From Burkholderiales bacterium (lineage in GTDB: Bacteria > Pseudomonadota > Gammaproteobacteria > Burkholderiales > JAEUOS01), in assembly GCA_947456845.1 (NCBI GenBank), contig CANGUJ010000006.1, positions 1 to 28,666 on the forward strand: DNA of 28,666 nt, given 5' to 3'. This document shows, one piece after another, positions 23,919 through 28,666 of this stretch. Numbering within the stretch: the first letter of the stretch is position 1; every line of letters starts with the position of its first letter. Under the pieces are notes generated by a model. It did no database searches. It saw nothing but the letters and a program-made list of their open reading frames with translations, and had not been told where the DNA came from. A program made the position numbers and the translations under genes.

Positions 23919-24912
23919 GCCCGCCGCGATGCCCCGGCTCGATGCGCCGATGCGCATGCGGACCCGGGGGCAAGAACTGATCGCCAGATCGACGCGGATT
24001 GCCGCCGGACGCTCGCTGCGCCGGCGTGTGGCCCGCTCCGCGCATGCCGACGCGGCCGGCGCTGCGCGCGACGCGCCGGCCGTCCTCAAGGAATCCGACC
24101 GGTGCCGCCTGCCGCACCTGGTGCCGATCCCTATGGGCGCATGCTGCACTGCCGTTCGCCTTCATGCGCGGCGCCGCGGCGGTGATGGCGCACGATCTTG
24201 GCCAGGGGCCCCATTCGGGCATCTTCATCCAGCTGTTCGGCGATTGCCGCCTCAACAATTTCGGCGGCTACGCCAGCCCCGACCGCAAACTGCTGGTCGG
24301 TATCAACGACTTCGACGAGACCCTGCCCGGGCCAACGTGCTCGACCTCTGGTATGCCCGCGTGGATGTCAACACCCTGGTGCAGATCTCGCGCAGCCCGG
24401 AAACCCGCCGCCGGCGCGAAAAGATGCTGCGCGAGGCCAGGCGCCATGACACTGCGGCTAGCCCGGCCAGGCTCTCCCACCACCGGGAGGGCAAGCCGCG
24501 CTTCATCGACCAGCCATCCCTAATCGATCACCCGCAAGGCGGCGAGGACTTTCACGCGGAGTTCCGGCGCTTCTGGCAGCCCTACGGCGCCAGCCTGCCG
24601 GAAGAGCGGCGCAAGCTGCTCGACCATTTCCGCCTGCTCGATGTGGCCGTCAAGATGGTGGGCGTGGGCCGCGTGGGCACCCGCTGCGCCGTCGCCCTCC
24701 TGATGGCCGAGGATGGCCAGCCGCTGATCCTCCTGATCAAACAGGCGCGCGCATCGGTCTACGAACCCTTCGCCGGACGCAGCGCCCATCACAACCACGG
24801 GCTGCGGGTCGTGGTTGGGCAGCGCCTGATGCTGTCGCAGAGCGACATCCTCCGGGGCTTCTTGCATGTCGAATCCCTGCCGGCGGACCTTTACGTGCGG
24901 CAGCTGTGCGCG
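23908..24912 (+). pseudogene. Decayed DUF2252 gene
   Basis: DUF2252 (kinase-like fold, unknown function) remnant in several frames. The first part, from the ATG at 23908, reads GRSLRRRVARSAHAD and KESDRCRLPHLVPI. Between about 24123 and 24153 two small indels shift the frame twice; YGRMLHC and then LPFAFMRGAAAVMAHDLG continue the match, followed by IQLFGDCRLNNFGGYASP and NDFDETLPGP. At about 24333 roughly 130 codons are missing and the frame returns to the first one with VLDLWYARVDVNTL, KPRFIDQPSLI, EDFHAEFRRFWQPYGASLPE, VGVGRVGTRCAVALLMAEDG, IKQARASVYEPFAGRS and HVESLPADLYVRQL. The last part of the family is absent: the frame runs into a Bug gene fragment. By chance the first frame stays open throughout. 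Confidence 0.82.
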
Positions 24913-24939
24913 TTCGCGAGAATGGCCTCGGCCAGCTGC

Positions 24940-25710
24940 CGCGCCGGCGCCGGCGGCAACATCGGCACGGTGGCCGCCGCCAAGGCACGCCCAGACGGCT
25001 ACACGCTCATGCTCACCACCAACAGCGTGCAGGTGATCAACCCGTGGCTGTACAAGAACACCGGCTTCGATCCGATCAAGGATTTCGAGCCGGTAAGCCC
25101 GGTGGCCACCGCCGGCTACGTGCTGGTGGCCAATCCGGCCTTCCCGGCGAAAAACGTGACCGAACTGATCGCCGCCGCCCGCGCCAAGCCCGGCGCCATC
25201 ACCATCGCATCCGCGGGCAACGGCACGCTCAACCACCTGATCGGCGAAATGCTGCAGAAGGCCGCCGGCATCGACCTGCTGCATGTGCCCTACAAGGGCG
25301 CCGCGGCGGCGGCCACCGACGTAGTCTCGGGCCAGGTGCCCGTATCGGTGCAGAGCGTGCCCTCGGCGCTGGCCTTCATCAATGCGGGGCGCCTCAAGGT
25401 GCTGGGCACGGTCAACGAAAAGCGCATCGCCGCGCTGCCCAACGTGCCTACTATCGGCGAGACCATCAAGGGCTTCGGTTCCACGCCCTGGTACGGCATC
25501 TTCGCGCCGGCAGGCACACCCAAGGATGTGATCGCCATCCTGCATGGCGCCGTCGAGAAGGCGCTGGACAGCAAGGACGTGCAGGACAAGCTGGCGGCGC
25601 AGGGTTGCGAGATCCTCAAGGGCAGCCCGGCGCAGTTCGCCGCCATGGTCAAGGACGAGTTGCCCAAGTGGGCGAAGATCGTCAAGGAGTCCGGCGCCAC
25701 GCTGGACTAA
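24940..25710 (+). pseudogene. Bug-family receptor lacking its N-terminus, fused in frame to the DUF2252 remnant
   Basis: Bug homology starts abruptly at RAGAGGNIGTVAAAKARPDG (codon 24940) and continues to the natural C-terminus (256 residues). The signal peptide and about the first 60 residues of a Bug protein are missing. The segments VPYKGAAAAATDVVSGQ, PNVPTIGETIKGFGSTPWYG and FAPAGTPKDVIAILHGAVEK are intact. The frame is open and continuous with the DUF2252 remnant upstream, with no ribosome site or signal sequence of its own, so export is not expected. Compared with the intact copy at 26839-27801 it is roughly 75-80 percent similar in DNA over the stretches compared by eye, but nearly identical over the last 228 bases. 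Confidence 0.85.
25483..25710 (+). repeat. Near-identical Bug 3' end, copy 1
   Basis: By hand alignment this 228-base stretch, ending with the TAA stop, differs from 27574-27801 at only seven positions, including the stop codons (TAA and TAG). The DNA immediately upstream of it is much less similar between the two genes. Distance between copies is 2091 bases, in direct orientation. Confidence 0.88.
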
Positions 25711-25859
25711 AGCCCACCTGCACGCATTTCTTTCGCGTAAACCCTTGCTTCTCCCGAGCGGCCGGTCAAGCTAGACTAACCGCGCGTAAGGATTGATCGA
25801 AGCACTACCGGTTATTCACGGTTCTCTTGCGATGCGTTGCTGCAGGCGGGGTGTGTCGG

Positions 25860-26831
25860 ATGAACAGGCGGGAATCGATTGTCGCGCTGTCCGCATTGGG
25901 TGCGATTCCAATGACTGTCCTCGCGCAGCCACCACGCGTGCATCGCGTGGGTGTGCTTTGGGTCGGCGGCGCGGCCTCGACTTTGATCGACGGATTGCGC
26001 GACGGACTGCGCGAGCTCGGGCTTGAGGAAGGAAAGCAGGTCATCTTCCATCTGCGTGACAGCAACGGCGATCTCAAGTGGATAGAGACTTCGGCGAGGC
26101 GCCTGGAAAGCGAGCGGGTTGACGTCATTTACACGGTTTCGACCTCCGTGACACTGGCGGCGAAGCGGGCCACGAAAAGCGTCCCGATCGTGTTCTACGC
26201 CGGCAGCGATCCCGTCGGGGCGGGCATCGTCGCGAGTTATCGCAAGCCGGGCGGCCGCTTCACCGGCATCCACAGCCTCACTGCCGACCTAATGGCCAAG
26301 CGCCTGCAGCTCCTCAAGGAGATGATCCCGCGCCTGCAGAAGGTCGCAACCTTCTACAACCCCGAGAACTCGGCGTCGCAAGCAGCTGTGGCCACCGTCC
26401 GCGAAGCCGCGCAGCGACTCAATATTGAGCTGGTGGTACGCCAGGTCACCTCGGTGGAGCAGTTGCGGGCGGCCCTGGCGGCGCTGCGTGCCTCCGAGGC
26501 CGACGCCATCCTGTCGGTGCCCGATTCGATGGTAAGCAGTCAGGCCGACCTGATCATCCGCACGGCACGCGAAAAGAAGCTGCCGACGATGTTCCAGTTC
26601 AGCGACGATGTCGCCAGGGGAGCCATGGCCAGCTATGGGGTGAGCTACTACGACCTCGGCCGATTCTCGGCGAAGCACGTGCAGCGCATCCTCGCCGGCG
26701 CGATACCCGGTGAGCTGCCGGTCGAGCAGATCGACCGGTTCAGCTTCCTGGTCAACCAGAAGACCGCCAGGGAAATGGGAGTCATCATCCCACAGGCGGT
26801 TCTGCTGCGCGCCGACAAGGTGGTCGAATAG
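25860..26831 (+). CDS. ABC-type substrate-binding protein (TrpX/YtvA-like, Pfam ABC_sub_bind type)
   Basis: Periplasmic binding protein of the ABC_sub_bind family, 323 residues, related to tryptophan/tyrosine ABC receptors (TrpX). The signal peptide MNRRESIVALSALGAIPMTV has twin arginines, then VLAQ-PPRVHRVGVLWVGG begins the mature protein. Family features are FYAGSDPVGAGIVASYRKPG, RFTGIHSLTADLMAKRLQLL, ATFYNPENSAS and SDDVARGAMASYGVSYYDLG. The ATG at 25860 is chosen because the signal peptide starts there; a GTG- or ATG-led extension to 25827 adds nothing recognisable. No permease or ATPase gene is adjacent, so it is an orphan receptor. It is followed after seven bases by an intact Bug gene, so two unrelated receptor types share a message. 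Confidence 0.92.
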   Translation: MNRRESIVALSALGAIPMTVLAQPPRVHRVGVLWVGGAASTLIDGLRDGLRELGLEEGKQVIFHLRDSNGDLKWIETSARRLESERVDVIYTVSTSVTLAAKRATKSVPIVFYAGSDPVGAGIVASYRKPGGRFTGIHSLTADLMAKRLQLLKEMIPRLQKVATFYNPENSASQAAVATVREAAQRLNIELVVRQVTSVEQLRAALAALRASEADAILSVPDSMVSSQADLIIRTAREKKLPTMFQFSDDVARGAMASYGVSYYDLGRFSAKHVQRILAGAIPGELPVEQIDRFSFLVNQKTAREMGVIIPQAVLLRADKVVE

Positions 26832-26838
26832 CCCGACC

Positions 26839-27801
26839 ATGTGGCGCGCCCCCCTCCTGGCCGCACTGACCTGCGCGGCCATCAACGCAGATATATACGC
26901 GCAGGAACCCTACCCGGCCCGTGCCGTCACCGTGATCGTGCCGCAGGCGCCCGGCGGTGCCAACGACACCATCGCGCGTATCGTGCTCCAGCGCCTTTCC
27001 GAGTTGATGGGCAAGCAGTTCGTAGTGGAAAACCGGGCCGGCGCCGGCGGCAACATCGGCACCGCTGCGGTGTCGAAGGCACGGCCCGACGGCTACACGC
27101 TGATGCTGACCGCCAGCAGCGCCATGGTGATCAATCCCTGGCTCTATAAGAACACCGGGTTCGATCCAATCAGGCATTTCGAGCCGGTTGCCCCCGTGGC
27201 GGTTGGCGCCTACCTTCTGGTGGCCCACCCGGCTTTTGCGCCAGGCAATGTCAGGATGTTGATCGATTTTGCAAAGGCCAAACCGGGCATCACCATCGCC
27301 TCGGCGGGTAATGGCACCATGAACCACTTGATTGGCGAAATGCTGCAACGGACCGCAGGCGTCGAATTCACGCATGTCCCGTACAAGGGAGCGGCCGCGG
27401 CGGCCACCGATGTAGTCAGTGGTCAGGTGCCGCTGTCAGTGCAAAGCGTGCCCTCGGTTATAGGGTTCATCAACAGTGGAAGGCTGAAGGTGTTGGCGAC
27501 GGCCAACGAGCGGCGCGTCGCCGCACTTCCCAACGTGCCAACCATCGGCGAAACCATTCCCGGATTTGGTACGACGCCCTGGTACGGCATCTTCGCGCCT
27601 GCCGGCACACCCAAGGATGTGATCGCCATCCTGCATGGCGCCGTCGAGAAGGCGCTGGACAGTAAGGACGTGCAGGACAAGCTGGCCGCCCAGGGTTGCG
27701 AGATCCTCAAGGGCAGCCCGGCGCAGTTCGCCGCCATGGTCAAGGACGAGTTGCCCAAGTGGGCGAAGATCGTCAAGGAGTCCGGCGCCAAGCTGGACTA
27801 G
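26839..27801 (+). CDS. Bug-family (TTT) periplasmic substrate-binding protein, copy 4
   Basis: Intact Bug receptor of 320 residues. Signal peptide MWRAPLLAALTCAAINADIY, probably cleaved at YAQ-EPYP; the mature start is EPYPARAVTVIVPQAPGGAND. It keeps VVENRAGAGGNIGT, ARPDGYTLML, THVPYKGAAAAATDVVSGQ and TPKDVIAILHGAVEKALD. The ATG at 26839 lies seven bases after the stop of the ABC-type receptor, without a clear ribosome site, so it probably depends on translation of that gene. Its last 228 bases are almost the same as those of the broken copy ending at 25710, while the rest has diverged, which points to gene conversion. Confidence 0.93.
   Translation: MWRAPLLAALTCAAINADIYAQEPYPARAVTVIVPQAPGGANDTIARIVLQRLSELMGKQFVVENRAGAGGNIGTAAVSKARPDGYTLMLTASSAMVINPWLYKNTGFDPIRHFEPVAPVAVGAYLLVAHPAFAPGNVRMLIDFAKAKPGITIASAGNGTMNHLIGEMLQRTAGVEFTHVPYKGAAAAATDVVSGQVPLSVQSVPSVIGFINSGRLKVLATANERRVAALPNVPTIGETIPGFGTTPWYGIFAPAGTPKDVIAILHGAVEKALDSKDVQDKLAAQGCEILKGSPAQFAAMVKDELPKWAKIVKESGAKLD
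27574..27801 (+). repeat. Near-identical Bug 3' end, copy 2
   Basis: Partner of 25483-25710. Within 198 bases from 27604 to the stop only five positions differ, and two more differ just upstream. The change from near identity to clear divergence is sharp at about 27573. Confidence 0.88.
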
Positions 27802-27834
27802 GGCGTCCCGGCTTGGTGCGACTTGGGCGCGCCC

Positions 27835-27862
27835 CTGACTGGCGCGCGCGGGGTGGGATAAT
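27835..27862 (+). promoter_or_regulatory. Candidate sigma70 promoter for fbp
   Basis: CTGACT (27835-27840), 16 bases, then GATAAT (27857-27862). The -10 matches five of six consensus positions and the -35 four of six. Transcription would start near 27869, about 55 bases before the fbp ATG. Confidence 0.5.
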
Positions 27863-27923
27863 GGCAGTTGGCCGTTGCCCGCCACCGGTCGTCTCCACCT
27901 GCTCCACCAACCAGATCCCCGCC

Positions 27924-28666
27924 ATGCGCCGCATTTCCCTCTCCCGCTACCTGATCGAAGAACAACGCGAAAAGCACTGGATCGAAGGCGACCTGCGCCT
28001 GCTGATCGAGGTGGTCGCGCGTGCCTGCAAGTCGATCTCGATCGCCATTTCCAAGGGCGCCCTGGCCGACAACCTGGGCAGCGCCGGCGACGAGAACATC
28101 CAGGGCGAGGTGCAGAAAAAGCTCGACGTCATCTCCAACGAGATCCTGCTCGAGGCCAATGAATGGGGCGGGCATCTGGCGGCCATGGCGTCCGAGGAGA
28201 TGGAGCATCCGCACCAGATCCCGCACCGCTTTCCCAAGGGCGAATACCTGCTGCTGTTCGACCCGCTCGACGGTTCGTCCAACATCGACGTCAACGTGTC
28301 GGTCGGCACCATTTTCTCGGTGCTGCGTTGCGCCGAAGGCATCACCGCCCCCGACGCCGAAGCCTTCATGCAGCCGGGCGCCAGACAGGTGGCGGCCGGC
28401 TTCGCCGTCTACGGCCCGTCCACCCTGCTGGTGCTGACCCTGGGCCACGGCGTGGCGGTGTTCACGCTCGACCGCGAGATCGGCAGCTTCGTGCTCACCC
28501 AGGATGCGGTGACCATTCCGGCCGATACGTCCGAGTTCGCCATCAACATGTCGAACATGCGCCACTGGGAGGCGCCGGTCAGGCGCTATATCGAAGAGTG
28601 CCTGGCCGGCAAGACCGGCCCGCGCGGCAAGGACTTCAACATGCGCTGGGTTGCCTCGATGGTGGC
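27924..28666 (+). CDS. fbp: Class I fructose-1,6-bisphosphatase (partial, C-terminus beyond window)
   Basis: Gluconeogenic and Calvin-cycle enzyme that hydrolyses fructose 1,6-bisphosphate to fructose 6-phosphate. The 247 codons seen cover most of the protein. It starts MRRISLSRYLIEEQREKHW and has GEVQKKLDVISNEILLEAN, the metal-site MASEEME, and the signature DPLDGSSNIDVNVSVGTIF from residue 113. KQVAAG-type RQVAAGFAVYGPSTLLVLTLG and NMSNMRHWEAPVRRYIEE follow, then GKDFNMRWVASMV at the edge. These read as the betaproteobacterial class I enzyme. The frame is open at the right edge, so about a quarter of the protein is missing. It has its own promoter candidate and is not part of the Bug operon. 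Confidence 0.96.
   Translation, partial: MRRISLSRYLIEEQREKHWIEGDLRLLIEVVARACKSISIAISKGALADNLGSAGDENIQGEVQKKLDVISNEILLEANEWGGHLAAMASEEMEHPHQIPHRFPKGEYLLLFDPLDGSSNIDVNVSVGTIFSVLRCAEGITAPDAEAFMQPGARQVAAGFAVYGPSTLLVLTLGHGVAVFTLDREIGSFVLTQDAVTIPADTSEFAINMSNMRHWEAPVRRYIEECLAGKTGPRGKDFNMRWVASMV

Noticed and set aside
24940..25710. Annotation as a functional Bug receptor
   Set aside because: It has no signal peptide, no start site of its own and lacks the first 60 or so residues; only the C-terminal part is intact.
27862..27882. Possible sigma54 site (TGGCAG...TTGC) upstream of fbp
   Set aside because: The spacing between the GG and GC elements is too long for a -24/-12 promoter.

Overview
The window is GC-rich, gene-dense DNA, most likely from a betaproteobacterium (Burkholderiales or Rhodocyclales type). 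The evidence is the class I fructose-1,6-bisphosphatase at the right edge, which reads like the betaproteobacterial form, and the large number of Bug-type (tripartite tricarboxylate transporter, TTT) substrate-binding proteins, a hallmark of this class. No rRNA, tRNA, CRISPR array or insertion sequence was seen.

Layout. (1) 1-1775, minus: livH-livM, the permease pair of a branched-chain amino-acid type ABC importer, cut by the left edge. (2) 1932-3308, minus: malonyl-CoA decarboxylase, divergent from (3) a plus-strand acyl-CoA operon, 3687-10009: acyl-CoA carboxyltransferase, an SDR protein without its catalytic tyrosine, a 2-hydroxychromene-2-carboxylate isomerase-like protein, a membrane fatty-acid desaturase and a FadB/FadJ-like bifunctional beta-oxidation enzyme. 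(4) 10051-11005, minus: msrB-msrA, convergent with the acyl-CoA operon across a hairpin. (5) 11149-11823, minus: a VapBC toxin-antitoxin pair with a palindromic operator. (6) 11972-15414, minus: a Bug receptor, a cytoplasmic Asp-box beta-propeller and an alpha/beta hydrolase. (7) 15458-16050, minus: a DUF433/DUF5615 toxin-antitoxin-like pair placed between two paralogous hydrolases. (8) 16156-23035, minus: a tight six-gene operon (hydrolase, Bug, Ldh-type dehydrogenase, CocE/NonD hydrolase, Bug, hydrolase) in which both Bug genes overlap the next enzyme gene by ATGA. (9) 23091-25710: a rearrangement scar with two mosaic reading frames facing away from each other: Bug fragments fused to the C-terminal half of an FAD monooxygenase (minus), and a decayed DUF2252 gene fused in frame to an N-terminally deleted Bug gene (plus). 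(10) 25860-27801, plus: an ABC-type substrate-binding protein and an intact Bug gene whose 3' end is almost identical to the broken Bug copy. (11) 27924 to the right edge: fbp.

How it fits together. Regions 6 and 8 look like a catabolic island for an unknown ester, amide or beta-diketone-like compound: periplasmic receptors bind it, hydrolases cleave it and a 2-hydroxyacid dehydrogenase oxidises a product. This role is inference. No TctA/TctB membrane partners lie in the window, so all the Bug proteins here are orphans. Region 3 suggests acyl-CoA breakdown or remodelling linked to malonyl-CoA turnover. The most unusual part is region 9 with the homogenised Bug 3' ends: it shows a Bug-rich locus being reshaped by deletion, fusion and probable gene conversion.
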